Source: Pricia mediterranea
GTDB taxonomy: Bacteria > Bacteroidota > Bacteroidia > Flavobacteriales > Flavobacteriaceae
Assembly (NCBI RefSeq): GCF_032248455.1
Contig: NZ_JAVTTP010000001.1
Span: 1,920,501 to 1,984,500, forward strand
Length of the DNA stretch: 64,000 nt
Reading direction: 5' to 3'
This document shows positions 26,422-35,056 of the stretch, in pieces (position 1 is the stretch's first letter; every line of letters starts with the position of its first letter). A model generated the notes under the pieces. It did not search any database, was not told where the DNA came from, and saw only the letters and a program-made list of their open reading frames with translations. A program made the translations under genes and the position numbers.

Positions 26422-27222
26422 ATGAAAAACAAAATAGCAATCCTCGGCTGCGGTTGGTTGGGATTTCCGTTGGCGCGGACCTTGATAGCAGATGGATGTA
26501 ACATCAACGGCAGTACGACATCGGAAGAAAAGCTTAAAAAGCTGGAAACGGCGGGAATCCAACCTTTTTTGATACGGTTGTCCGAGGAGGGGATCGAAGG
26601 AGAAGTGCAGCCCTTCCTCACCGATGTGGATGCCCTAATTATCAATGTTCCCCCGAAACTGCGCGGTGGAAACCGGGAAAACTACGTCAAAAAGATGCAG
26701 CTGCTGCATGATTCCATCGAGACATCCACAGTTAAAAAAATCATCTTTGTAAGCAGTACTTCGGTGTACGGCGATATGGGCGGGGAAGTGACCGAAAAGA
26801 CCGTTCCCGAACCGGTCACGGAATCGGGCAAACAGCTCGTCGTCTCAGAGGATATTTTTCGCAACAATAACAATCTCAAGGCAACAATTATCCGCTTCGG
26901 GGGATTGATCGGCCCCGACCGTCACCCAGTACGAATGCTTTCCGGAAGAACGGATATTGCAAAGGGAAACGCCCCCGTCAACCTTATCCACAAAAATGAT
27001 TGTATCGAGATCATCAGGAAAATCCTAATTAAAAACTGGTGGAACGAAACCTTCAATGGAGTTTATCCAAACCATCCTACAAAGCGGGAATACTACACCT
27101 CAAAAGCAATCGAAAAAGGATTACAAGTTCCACATTTTGATACCACAGCCTCAAAAAAAGGAAAAACTGTATCTTCCTACCATCTCAAAACAAGGGGTTT
27201 TGAGTTTACTACCGCGATTTAA
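26422..27222 (+). CDS. NAD(P)-binding SDR/epimerase-like protein
   Basis: 266 residues. An N-terminal Rossmann motif (IAILGCGWLGFPLARTLIADG) and the SDR-like STSVYGD segment identify an extended-SDR fold of the YeeZ type; the usual Tyr-x3-Lys pair is degenerate, so catalysis is uncertain. C-terminal TFNGVYPNHPTKREYY is typical of the sugar-epimerase-like branch. Apparently a single gene. Substrate unknown. Confidence 0.82.
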   Translation: MKNKIAILGCGWLGFPLARTLIADGCNINGSTTSEEKLKKLETAGIQPFLIRLSEEGIEGEVQPFLTDVDALIINVPPKLRGGNRENYVKKMQLLHDSIETSTVKKIIFVSSTSVYGDMGGEVTEKTVPEPVTESGKQLVVSEDIFRNNNNLKATIIRFGGLIGPDRHPVRMLSGRTDIAKGNAPVNLIHKNDCIEIIRKILIKNWWNETFNGVYPNHPTKREYYTSKAIEKGLQVPHFDTTASKKGKTVSSYHLKTRGFEFTTAI

Positions 27223-27307
27223 CTATCGTTCCCCACACATATTCGCGGTTTCACAACAAAACCCGATAATAATTGTTGTCCGCGCCCGTTTTTTACCGAT
27301 TTAACCC

Positions 27308-27372
27308 TAACTTTGATAGCGTAACAACCAAACCAACCTTGGAAAAGGACACCTTCGGGCGTCCTTTTTTTT
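27308..27372 (+). ncRNA. Candidate small RNA: orphan promoter plus terminator
   Basis: An exact -7 element TAACTTTG (27308-27315) is followed 28 bases later by a rho-independent terminator (27343-27372: AAAAGGACACC, TTCG loop, GGCGTCC and eight T). A transcript from about 27321 would be about 50 nt with no start codon in a useful frame, containing CCAAACCAACCTTGG upstream of the hairpin. The terminator could instead serve the SDR gene ending at 27222, but the internal promoter suggests its own transcript. Confidence 0.45.
27343..27372 (+). terminator. Rho-independent terminator with UUCG tetraloop
   Basis: Stem GGACaCC/GGcGTCC, TTCG loop, T8 tract. From here to 27637 (265 bases) I see no gene; the last part carries the -7-like box TATTTTCG ahead of the TPR gene. 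Confidence 0.9.
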
Positions 27373-27637
27373 ATGGCATGCCTTTTTAAGTTTCTGCTTC
27401 CGGCTTTACCCTAAAATTAGGGGTAACGTTGAGATTGATTAAAAGACGAAAGGGAAATGGAACGGGAGTGTCTGAACGTAAAAGAGAGTTTTTAGACATT
27501 GGCCAGCACTTTTTGGTGTTCCGGCAAGTGTTTTCGTAGTGACAGAACCCACTTTTTATAGACTTCATTAACAGGTTCCTATTTAATATTTTGATATTTT
27601 CGCTCTCCAACGAAAAGATTATCCTAAACGAGAGCAA

Positions 27638-28417
27638 ATGAAACAATTGACCACCGCACTTCTTTTGTGTATTGGCCTAGCCGCTACTGCACAAACCAAC
27701 AATCTTCAGGAGCACTACGAGGCATTTTATCAAGAGATGCGCCAGCAGGGCGATGTCGATGGGGTCATCAACGCCCTTACCCATTTAAACGTGCTATCGC
27801 CGTCAAAGGAACGGAAGGACACCTTGGCCTATGTCTATGCCAACAACAACCAGCACTTACAGGCACTGAACACTATCGGTATAGAAAAAGACGCGGCCGA
27901 TTCCGATATGGCGGTCCAAGTCAAGGCAATTTCCCTGAAAGCCCTGAACCAGCCCAAACGTGCCCTCGAACAGTTCGAAGAACTTTTTAAGAGAAATCCC
28001 AACCCTTACCTGGCCTATGAACTTGCCGACCTGAAAATACAGACAGGCGATAACACCGGGGCCGTAACCAATATTGAATACGGTATCGGCAACGCTAAAG
28101 ACGATATGAAATATGCCTTCTACGAACGGCAGCAACCTTACGAGGTGCCCTTGAAAGCCGCTTTTCTACATTTGAAGGCGTTAACACAGTACAACAGGGA
28201 CAAAGACAATGTCGATGCGGCCATCGCCCTGATCGATGAGGCGCTCGCCATCGATCCCAACTTCAACCTTGCCAGTCTCAGCAAGCAGGCCTTGGAATCC
28301 CGTAAAAATCCGCCGGCCGCTACCCCTGCACCGGATTCCGTCGAAACAAAGACCGAAGAGGCCATCATGCCGGAAGAAAAGACCAAGAAAAAAGGCAAGA
28401 AGAAGAACAAGGATTGA
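27638..28417 (+). CDS. Periplasmic TPR-repeat protein with Lys-rich tail
   Basis: 259 residues. Signal peptide (QLTTALLLCIGLAATAQ), then helical TPR-like repeats (for example DVDGVINALTHLNVLSPSKERKD; QPKRALEQFEELFKRNPNPYLAYELADL; AAIALIDEALAIDPNFNLA), a Pro/Ala linker and a very basic end (KTKKKGKKKNKD). Likely a periplasmic scaffold; partner unknown. A -7-like TATTTTCG lies about 40 bases upstream. Confidence 0.82.
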   Translation: MKQLTTALLLCIGLAATAQTNNLQEHYEAFYQEMRQQGDVDGVINALTHLNVLSPSKERKDTLAYVYANNNQHLQALNTIGIEKDAADSDMAVQVKAISLKALNQPKRALEQFEELFKRNPNPYLAYELADLKIQTGDNTGAVTNIEYGIGNAKDDMKYAFYERQQPYEVPLKAAFLHLKALTQYNRDKDNVDAAIALIDEALAIDPNFNLASLSKQALESRKNPPAATPAPDSVETKTEEAIMPEEKTKKKGKKKNKD

Positions 28418-28593
28418 GGAAAGCCACCTAAAAATTCCCGAGGACAAGTGAGACTGGAAGGCGCTTAAAAATCCGCCAAGGAAAGCGTAGGCATCAAACC
28501 TTTCGGAGTGAAAATCTAGATTTACATTTTCACACGGGTCGAACCTAGCCAGTTTTACTTTAAGAATTCAACGATGGCTTTTGGGCAAGTGCT

Positions 28594-29745
28594 TTAACGG
28601 GCATCGGCCACCGCTACCCCGACCATACTATCGGCCGTACCATAGTATAAATACCATTTATTATCAAAATAGACCAAGCCTTCCACAAAGGTGGTCCCGT
28701 CTTTGTATTGACCCGATTTTTCAAAGGGCAGTTCGGGTTTCAGGTAAGGGGTATCGCTTCGGTCGAGCAATTTCCAGGGTTCTTCGGCAGAAAACAAGGC
28801 CTGCCCGCTGGTATAGACGCGGTTGCCCAAATCTTTGACTCCGATGTTCGCCGAGTTGCCCGCATTGTAAAGTACTACGATGCCATCGTCCGTCAGCACC
28901 GGGGGCGGACCGGCCTCCACCAGCCAAGAATCGAAATATCCGGGTCGCGGGTTTAGCACCGGCGCGAGCTTGCCTTGATAATCCTCGACGGGAGTCCAGT
29001 CGATCAAATCTGTAGAGGTTGCCAACCAAATGTGCGGCACCCCGAAATACATATAGTATGTACCATTGATTTTTGCCGCGACCAGCTTCCCATTTTTTAA
29101 TTCGGTAACGATGGCTCCCGACTTGGTTTCCCTATGATGGTACTTCCCCCCTTCATATTCCTCGAATATAGGGCCATGTTTTGTCCAATTTCGAAGATCT
29201 TCGGATGTCGCAAGCGCCAATCGCGGCACATCACCGTTCCATTGGGTATAGGTAAGGATGTATCTTCCCTGTTCATCCTCTACGATACGTGGATCTTCGG
29301 TACCGCCAATCCACTCGTATTGCTTTTGATCATCGTCGTCGGGATAGAAAACAGGTTTTTTTTCAAGTTGGTAATGCACCCCGTCTTCGGAAACGGCCAG
29401 ACCGATTCTGGAAGTATGCCCCCCGATCGAATCGGTGTGAAGGTCTTGCTCGGCCCTGTAAAAAACATGTATCTCACCGTCTCTGACCAAGGCCGCCGGG
29501 TTAAAGGTGGCCTTGGACCGCCAGGCCACTTCCCTACCGCTCATCGGGTCGTCAAAGACGGCAATCGAATCACTTTGGATAATCGGCTTCGAACTTTTGG
29601 GGCGCTCGAACGGGCCCAGCATCCATGGTTTTTCGATAAGATTCTCCGACTTCCCGATTGCGGCGGGCCCTTGGGGGACTTCACGGCAGGCGATGGAAAG
29701 GAGCAGAAAACACAAACCCGTCACTATCACCTTACATCGCTTCAT
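28594..29745 (-). CDS. GH130-like glycosidase/phosphorylase lipoprotein
   Basis: 383 residues: lipoprotein signal (VTGLCFLLLSIACRE), then a five-bladed beta-propeller of the GH130/GH43-like class. Diagnostic stretches are FNPAALVRDGEIHVFYRAEQ, WIGGTEDPRIVEDEQGRYILTYTQW and the ending YLYYGTADSMVGVAVAD. GH130 members act on beta-mannosides by phosphorolysis or hydrolysis; a periplasmic lipoprotein form, with no phosphate pool, fits hydrolysis better (inference). It is alone, with no SusC/SusD pair beside it. Confidence 0.85.
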   Translation of the reverse strand: MKRCKVIVTGLCFLLLSIACREVPQGPAAIGKSENLIEKPWMLGPFERPKSSKPIIQSDSIAVFDDPMSGREVAWRSKATFNPAALVRDGEIHVFYRAEQDLHTDSIGGHTSRIGLAVSEDGVHYQLEKKPVFYPDDDDQKQYEWIGGTEDPRIVEDEQGRYILTYTQWNGDVPRLALATSEDLRNWTKHGPIFEEYEGGKYHHRETKSGAIVTELKNGKLVAAKINGTYYMYFGVPHIWLATSTDLIDWTPVEDYQGKLAPVLNPRPGYFDSWLVEAGPPPVLTDDGIVVLYNAGNSANIGVKDLGNRVYTSGQALFSAEEPWKLLDRSDTPYLKPELPFEKSGQYKDGTTFVEGLVYFDNKWYLYYGTADSMVGVAVADAR

Positions 29746-29821
29746 AGTTTACGGGTCTGTATTAAAATGTTTGAGTTCCGGGTCGGTAATACCGACACCA
29801 AAAATCGGTGCCGACATCCCG

Positions 29822-30316
29822 TTACTCCTCCAATATTAAATCGGTATCCAGCGGATTGTTCGTGATGACATTGAACTGGTTACGAAAAGCATTATAAGCT
29901 TCGATCATCTCTACAACCGATTCTCGGGGGTCGGTACGGTAGAACAGGTCGCCTTTGACTTTCAACATATAGGTCTTGAACACGCGTTGCCTGCTCTTCA
30001 CCTGTGGTTTATTGAAAGTCTCGGGATATTCGGAAGCTTCCAGGGCAATTTGCTTTTCAATGAGGTCTTCGACGGTCAGGCTCAGATCGTCACGGTTCGC
30101 CACGTTATAGAGGGCATCGAAATTCGTATCGAATTCTTGATATTCGCTCCAATCCGCTAAGATTTCCTGGGCCTTGGTATTTACAGTTGTTTTTTTAGGC
30201 CAATTTTCGGTGGATATGTAATAGGTGGACGTTTCGCTCGAAAGCAGCTCGGGCTCTTTTTCCTTACAGGACGCCATCCCTACACATAGAAAAACCAATA
30301 GGATGATTCTTACCAT
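29822..30316 (-). CDS. Hypothetical lipoprotein
   Basis: 164 residues starting with a lipoprotein signal (RIILLVFLCVGMASCKE). The mature part is helical and charged (DWSEYQEFDTNFDALYNVANRDDLSLTVEDLIEKQ). No motif recognised. The -7 element (minus strand TATCTTTG, 30321-30328) ends only four bases before the ATG, so the mRNA may be leaderless. Divergent from the epimerase-like gene at 30400. Confidence 0.75.
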   Translation of the reverse strand: MVRIILLVFLCVGMASCKEKEPELLSSETSTYYISTENWPKKTTVNTKAQEILADWSEYQEFDTNFDALYNVANRDDLSLTVEDLIEKQIALEASEYPETFNKPQVKSRQRVFKTYMLKVKGDLFYRTDPRESVVEMIEAYNAFRNQFNVITNNPLDTDLILEE

Positions 30317-30320
30317 AAAT

Positions 30321-30328
30321 CAAAGATA
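30321..30328 (-). promoter_or_regulatory. -7 element directly before the lipoprotein start (leaderless mRNA candidate)
   Basis: Minus-strand TATCTTTG is an exact TAnnTTTG. Its end lies four bases from the ATG at 30314-30316, placing the predicted transcript start on or beside the start codon. Confidence 0.5.
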
Positions 30329-30345
30329 TGAATTTCAGGAAACGG

Positions 30346-30353
30346 TATCTTTG
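30346..30353 (+). promoter_or_regulatory. -7 promoter element of the threonine-dehydrogenase-like gene
   Basis: TATCTTTG is an exact match, 46 bases before ATG 30400. It lies back to back with the minus-strand element at 30321-30328. Confidence 0.6.
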
Positions 30354-30399
30354 CACTTTTGGACTTATCTCGGGTCCTGTGTTCATTTAACGCGAAATT

Positions 30400-31350
30400 A
30401 TGCAAAAATCTATTTTAATCCTGGGTGCCTGCGGACAGATAGGCACCGAGCTGACCTACGCGCTACGCTCAAAACACGGCAACGAAAACGTCATCGCCAG
30501 CGACATCCGCGAAGGCAGCGAAGAGCTGATGGCCTCCGGCCCCTTTGAAATCCTGGATGCCACCGATTACGATGCGCTGGAAGAGGTAATTGCCTACTAT
30601 GAGATTCACGAGGTCTATCTAATGGCCGCTATGTTGAGCGCCACCGCGGAAAAATTCCCCATGCGGGCCTGGAACCTCAACATGAACTCCCTTTTCAATG
30701 TGCTGACCTTGGGCAAGGAGAAGAAAATAGAAAAGATATTCTGGCCTTCGAGCATTGCGGTATTCGGGACGAACACCCCGAAATCGGATACCCCCCAAAG
30801 CACCATCATGGAACCGGGCACCGTCTACGGCATCAGCAAGCAGTCAGGCGAACGCTGGTGCGATTACTATCACCATAAATTCGGGGTCGATGTACGGAGC
30901 ATCCGCTATCCGGGACTTATTAGCTGGAAAACCATGCCCGGTGGTGGCACTACGGACTACGCCGTGGAAATTTACCATAAGGCCTTGTCCGAAAAGAAAT
31001 ATACTTGCTTTTTAAAGGCCGATACCGCCCTGCCCATGATGTTTATGGACGATGCCATCCGCGCGACCCTGCAGCTTATGGATGCCGACGGCGACAAAAT
31101 CCAGATCCGATCCTCCTATAACCTTTCCGCCATGAGTTTTACCCCGGCCGAAATGACCGAAAGCATCAAACAGTACATCAGTGATTTTAAGATTTCTTAC
31201 GATCCGGACTTTCGACAGGAAATCGCCGCCTCTTGGCCGAGCAGCATCGACGACTCCCGTGCCCGGTCCGACTGGGGATGGAAGGCACGATTCGATTTAA
31301 AACGGACTACCGAAACGATGCTGGAAAATTTAGGTGGTGAAAAAATCTGA
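30400..31350 (+). CDS. L-threonine 3-dehydrogenase (SDR/epimerase type)
   Basis: 316-residue extended SDR. Rossmann motif ILILGACGQIGTELTYALR, catalytic Ser/Tyr/Lys set (WPSSIAVFG, TVYGISKQSGERW) and the signature RYPGLISWKTMPGGGTTDYAVEIYHK, which marks the NAD-epimerase-type threonine dehydrogenases of Bacteroidota. It oxidises threonine to 2-amino-3-oxobutyrate, normally split to glycine and acetyl-CoA by KBL, whose gene is not nearby. Own promoter at 30346. Confidence 0.9.
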   Translation: MQKSILILGACGQIGTELTYALRSKHGNENVIASDIREGSEELMASGPFEILDATDYDALEEVIAYYEIHEVYLMAAMLSATAEKFPMRAWNLNMNSLFNVLTLGKEKKIEKIFWPSSIAVFGTNTPKSDTPQSTIMEPGTVYGISKQSGERWCDYYHHKFGVDVRSIRYPGLISWKTMPGGGTTDYAVEIYHKALSEKKYTCFLKADTALPMMFMDDAIRATLQLMDADGDKIQIRSSYNLSAMSFTPAEMTESIKQYISDFKISYDPDFRQEIAASWPSSIDDSRARSDWGWKARFDLKRTTETMLENLGGEKI

Positions 31351-31356
31351 GTCGCC

Positions 31357-31875
31357 TTACCTCTTTTCCTTGGTATATTTTTCCAAGATCGTTTCCTCGG
31401 AAAACTCGCCAAGAAGACAATGCTGCGAAGGATCTATTAGATAGCGTCCGTTTAAGGCCTCTCGTCCCAAGAGCATCCTGTAGTTCATGGTGTCCCTGCT
31501 GGCGAGGGTCAATTTGACGCTGAAAGTATTTTTCCCCAGAGTCAGCGGCGTGCGTATCATCAATCGTTCTTCCGAAGTGCCCATACTGCTTTTCACCTTT
31601 TTACTTCGCAACAGCTTGGCCTCGCATTTAACGATAATATCGGGGTTGTCTTGAATGGGATCCACTTCGAAACGGACCCATTCCACGCCATTTTTGTCAA
31701 AAATCTCGATATTGGTGGCATGGATGGAAGAGGTCTTTGCCCCGGAATCGACCCGCGCCCTGATGGCGGGAATGCCCAACCTCTTAAAGGCGCACCATTC
31801 ATCGGCGCCAATGATCTTTAAATCGTTCAATCGCTTTGTGGTCTTAGAAGTATTCCCGTCCACCTGTATCTTCAA
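31357..31875 (-). CDS. RimK/LysX-type retropepsin-like ('ATP-dependent zinc protease') domain protein
   Basis: About 172 residues. The aspartic-protease-like core is clear: ARVDSGAKTSSIHA (Asp-Ser-Gly) and NYRMLLGREALNGRYLIDP. The family is annotated as putative zinc protease near RimK; biochemical role uncertain. The frame has only a TTG start at 31875. A better ATG lies one base after the upstream stop but is out of frame by one across an A8 tract, so the annotated start may reflect slippage or a sequence error. It follows the GNAT-nitrilase gene by 23 bases. Confidence 0.8.
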   Translation of the reverse strand: MKIQVDGNTSKTTKRLNDLKIIGADEWCAFKRLGIPAIRARVDSGAKTSSIHATNIEIFDKNGVEWVRFEVDPIQDNPDIIVKCEAKLLRSKKVKSSMGTSEERLMIRTPLTLGKNTFSVKLTLASRDTMNYRMLLGREALNGRYLIDPSQHCLLGEFSEETILEKYTKEKR

Positions 31876-31898
31876 ATTTAGTTTTTTTTCTTTCCATT

Positions 31899-33425
31899 CT
31901 ACTTCCGTCGCAATTCAAAGATATCCTTGCGTCTATCCTTCAGGTTCCGAACGGACCCGAATTGGTTCAGTTCGCGCAGCAGGTCGAGGTCGAGGTCGGC
32001 GATCAGGATCATTTCGGCATTGGGGGTGGCCTCGGCCTTGACCCCGTTTGTCGGAAACGAAAAATCGCAGGGCGTAAAAACCATTGACTGTGCAAATTGT
32101 ATGTCCATATTATGCACCTTGGGCAGGTTGCCAACGCTGCCGGCGATGGCTACATAACATTCATTTTCGATTGCACGGGCCTGCGCACAGTGACGCACCC
32201 TGGAAAATCCGTTTTGGGTATCGGTCAAAAAGGGCACGAAAAGAATATCCATTCCCTCGTCCGCCAAAAGTCGACTCAGTTCCGGAAACTCCACATCGTA
32301 GCAGATGAGCATGCCGATCTTTCCGCAATCCGTATCGAAGGTCCGCAACCCGCTACCGCCCTGCATCCCCCAAATCTTGGCCTCGTCAGGGGTAACATGT
32401 AGCTTTTCAAAACGTTCTACAGAACCATCCCTCTTGCAGATATGCCCTACGTTGTAAAGCCGATCGCCCTTCATCTCGGGCATGCTTCCTGTGATGATAT
32501 TGATATTGTAGGAAACCGAAAATTCGGAGAATTTCTGCACAATGGCATCCGTGTGCTTGGCCAGTTCCCGAATGGCTTCGGCTTCGGGTAGATGGTTGTT
32601 CTCCGCCATCAGCGGGGCGTTGAAGAATTCGGGAAACAGCGCGAAATCGGACCGGTACCCGGAGACGGAATCGATAAAGAACTCCGCTTGGTGCAATAGC
32701 TCGTCGAGATTTTTGTAGGGCCGCATCTGCCATTGGATCAACCCTAACCGTACCACCTTTTTCTTGGCCGCCGCTTTTTTTGATGGTTTCTCGTAGTAAA
32801 TATTATCCCATTCCATCAGCACCGCAAATTCCTTGGAGGCTTTGTCTCCATCGAGGTAGCCTTTAAGAATTTTGGCGGGATGGAAATCGTTGTTGATCTG
32901 AAAACTCAGCACCGGATCGTGAATCTCCTTGCGTTTGACCTTTTCGATATACTTTTTGGGGGTAAGCGTATCAGCGTAGTTGTGGTAATTGGGAATACGG
33001 CCGCCAAAGGCAATACTCTTCAGGTTCAGTTTCTCGCAAAGTTCCTTGCGATAGTCATAGAGGCGACGCCCCAGCCGCAACCCCCGATATTCCGGCTTGA
33101 TAAAAATATCGATGCCGTAGAGCACGTCGCCGTCTTCGGTATGGGTGTTGAAAGTTTCCCTTCCCGTGATTTCTTGAAAGGTATGGTTGTCCTCAAACCG
33201 ATCGTAATCTACGATGATAGAGAGCGAACAGCCGGCCAGATGTCCGTTGACCTTAATGACTACCTGACCTTCAGGAAATTTTTTGATCAATGACTTGATC
33301 TGCCGTTCTTCCCAATAGTTATCGGGAATATTCTTGTAGACCTCCTTCATCGTCGATTTCAGCTCCTGATAATCTTTCAGGTCCAAAAACTTCAATTCTA
33401 CATTTTCTATATCCTTTACGATCAT
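31899..33425 (-). CDS. Bifunctional GNAT acetyltransferase / carbon-nitrogen hydrolase
   Basis: 508 residues. Residues about 1-210 form a GNAT domain (IDIFIKPEYRGLRLGRRLYDYRKELC is the acetyl-CoA loop). Residues about 230-500 form a nitrilase-superfamily domain with its triad: Glu in LFPEFF, Lys in FEKLHVTPDE and Cys in LICYDVEFPE. The fusion is known in Bacteroidota; it probably hydrolyses an amide and handles an amine substrate. Polyamine genes lie just upstream on the same strand, so an amine or amide substrate is plausible. Confidence 0.92.
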   Translation of the reverse strand: MIVKDIENVELKFLDLKDYQELKSTMKEVYKNIPDNYWEERQIKSLIKKFPEGQVVIKVNGHLAGCSLSIIVDYDRFEDNHTFQEITGRETFNTHTEDGDVLYGIDIFIKPEYRGLRLGRRLYDYRKELCEKLNLKSIAFGGRIPNYHNYADTLTPKKYIEKVKRKEIHDPVLSFQINNDFHPAKILKGYLDGDKASKEFAVLMEWDNIYYEKPSKKAAAKKKVVRLGLIQWQMRPYKNLDELLHQAEFFIDSVSGYRSDFALFPEFFNAPLMAENNHLPEAEAIRELAKHTDAIVQKFSEFSVSYNINIITGSMPEMKGDRLYNVGHICKRDGSVERFEKLHVTPDEAKIWGMQGGSGLRTFDTDCGKIGMLICYDVEFPELSRLLADEGMDILFVPFLTDTQNGFSRVRHCAQARAIENECYVAIAGSVGNLPKVHNMDIQFAQSMVFTPCDFSFPTNGVKAEATPNAEMILIADLDLDLLRELNQFGSVRNLKDRRKDIFELRRK

Positions 33426-33549
33426 TGTTTTTCTGGGTTAGTGGACTGGTCGTTTAAGACCCAGAACCATCCGAGCTTTTCAACGTGTACACCTATGGAC
33501 CTACTAGCTTTTTTACTTTTGTTTATTACAGTTTTTTTTACGAAAAATT

Positions 33550-33876
33550 TCAATCCATATCATCGTCCTCCATGGCCTCGGGATCGGGTTCCATGACGGC
33601 ATCGGGATCGTCGTCTTCAAACTCTTCGTAGTCGTCTTCATCGTAGTTCTCCATGGTGTACTCGAGTTTGGCACTGATTTTTATCAAGTACTTGGTATCC
33701 TCGGTAAGGACCTCAACGGCCTCGACCCGTTCTCCCTGGGCATTTTTAAAGGTGATAATATTTCGGTCATCGTAACCATCGGGATAGCTTTCCACCAAAA
33801 GTTTAAGCACTTCGGGCGTCAGTTTTTTGAAATCGACGATTACGCGTTTTAGATTTGGATTATTCTTTTTGTTCAC
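33550..33876 (-). CDS. Small acidic-tailed protein (often misnamed DNA primase)
   Basis: 108 residues from GTG 33876; longer TTG starts add a non-conserved leader. Core: KRVIVDFKKLTPEVLKLLVESYPDGYDDRNIITFKN, then EAVEVLTEDTKYLIKISAKL, then a highly acidic tail (YDEDDYEEFEDDDPDAVMEP). The protein is conserved in Flavobacteria and frequently annotated as DNA primase without primase motifs; I see none here. Located between the polyamine operon and the GNAT-nitrilase gene, same strand. Confidence 0.78.
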   Translation of the reverse strand: MNKKNNPNLKRVIVDFKKLTPEVLKLLVESYPDGYDDRNIITFKNAQGERVEAVEVLTEDTKYLIKISAKLEYTMENYDEDDYEEFEDDDPDAVMEPDPEAMEDDDMD

Positions 33877-34075
33877 TCTGCTAAGTTTATATGCTTCAGT
33901 TATTGTTTTTCGGATTGAGGGAGTAGAAAGAGGAGAGGCACCACTCGGAAACAACTCACAAAATACTCAATGCACTTAACTCATCAATCGCTCTTCTCCG
34001 TATTCTGTTCTTATAAGACCCCTAGGTTTTCGGATGCCATTTTTTCGGATGCCATTTTTTTTGAACGGAAATCGA

Positions 34076-35056
34076 TCACAGTCCCAAAAGATAGGCAAAA
34101 ATTAAGGGTGCAACAATGGTGGCATCACTTTCTATTATAAATTTAGGGGTATTGATATCCAGTTTACCCCAAGTAATTTTTTCGTTGGGCACTGCCCCCG
34201 AATAAGAGCCATAACTGGTGGTGGAATCACTGATCTGGCAAAAATAGTTCCAAAAGGGTGTATCGGTACGCTCCAGATCTTGGTAGAGCATAGGAACGAC
34301 ACAGATGGGAAAATCCCCGGCGATACCGCCCCCGATCTGAAAAAATCCTATCCCGTTCCCAGAATTGTTTGTGTACCAGTTGGCCAAAAAGGTCATGTAT
34401 TCGATTCCGGATTTCATGGTGCTGGCCTTCAGCTCTCCCTTTACCACATAGGAGGCAAAAATATTGCCCATGGTACTATCTTCCCAACCGGGACAAATAA
34501 TAGGAAGGTTTTTTTCGGCCGCGGCGTACATCCAGGAATCTTTGAGGTCGATCTCATAGTGTTCTTCCAGGACACCGGACAAAAGCAATTTATACATGTA
34601 CTCATGCGGCAGATAACGTTCACCGTTTTCTTCGGCATCCTTCCAAATCTTGACGATGTGCTCTTGGATTCTACGGAAAGCTTCCTCTTCGGGAATGCAG
34701 GTATCCGTGACCCTGTTGAGTCCTTTTTCCAACAGCTCCCACTCATCTTGGGGGGTCAGGTCGCGATAATTCGGGACGCGTTTGTAATGGGAGTGCGCCA
34801 CTAGGTTCATAATATCCTCCTCTAGATTGGCACCGGTACAGGAAATGATATGCACCTTATCTTGCCGGATGATTTCCGCAAAAATCTTGCCCAGTTCGGC
34901 GGTTGACATGGCGCCCGCGAGCGATACCAGCATCTTGCCCCCGTTATCGAGCTGCGCTTCATAGCCTTTTGCGGCATCCACCAACGAGGCGGCATTGAAA
35001 TGCAAATAATATTTTTCAATAAATTTTGAAATGTCTCCCTTAGTCTTCGTCATCAT
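34076..35056 (-). CDS. Deoxyhypusine synthase-like enzyme (probable homospermidine synthase)
   Basis: 326 residues from ATG 35056 (35053 also possible), overlapping the end of the agmatinase gene by 17 bases. The DHS fold is shown by GKMLVSLAGAMSTAELGKIF, SCTGANLEEDIMN, GGGIAGDFPICV and the conserved active-site Lys in EKITWGKLDI. Bacteria generally lack eIF5A, and bacterial relatives have been linked to homospermidine formation. Context (arginine decarboxylase, agmatinase) supplies putrescine, supporting that role; the assignment is inference from family and operon. Confidence 0.85.
   Translation of the reverse strand: MMTKTKGDISKFIEKYYLHFNAASLVDAAKGYEAQLDNGGKMLVSLAGAMSTAELGKIFAEIIRQDKVHIISCTGANLEEDIMNLVAHSHYKRVPNYRDLTPQDEWELLEKGLNRVTDTCIPEEEAFRRIQEHIVKIWKDAEENGERYLPHEYMYKLLLSGVLEEHYEIDLKDSWMYAAAEKNLPIICPGWEDSTMGNIFASYVVKGELKASTMKSGIEYMTFLANWYTNNSGNGIGFFQIGGGIAGDFPICVVPMLYQDLERTDTPFWNYFCQISDSTTSYGSYSGAVPNEKITWGKLDINTPKFIIESDATIVAPLIFAYLLGL

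Noticed and set aside
25607-28460. AAGTGAGACTGG present at about 25608 and 28447
   Set aside because: A 12-base word shared by two intergenic spots with no extended similarity; too little to call a repeat family.
34025-34065. Tandem copy of TTTTCGGATGCCAT in the gap after the DHS-like gene
   Set aside because: Only two copies, no dyad symmetry or T-run in the right place; probably a small duplication with no assignable role.
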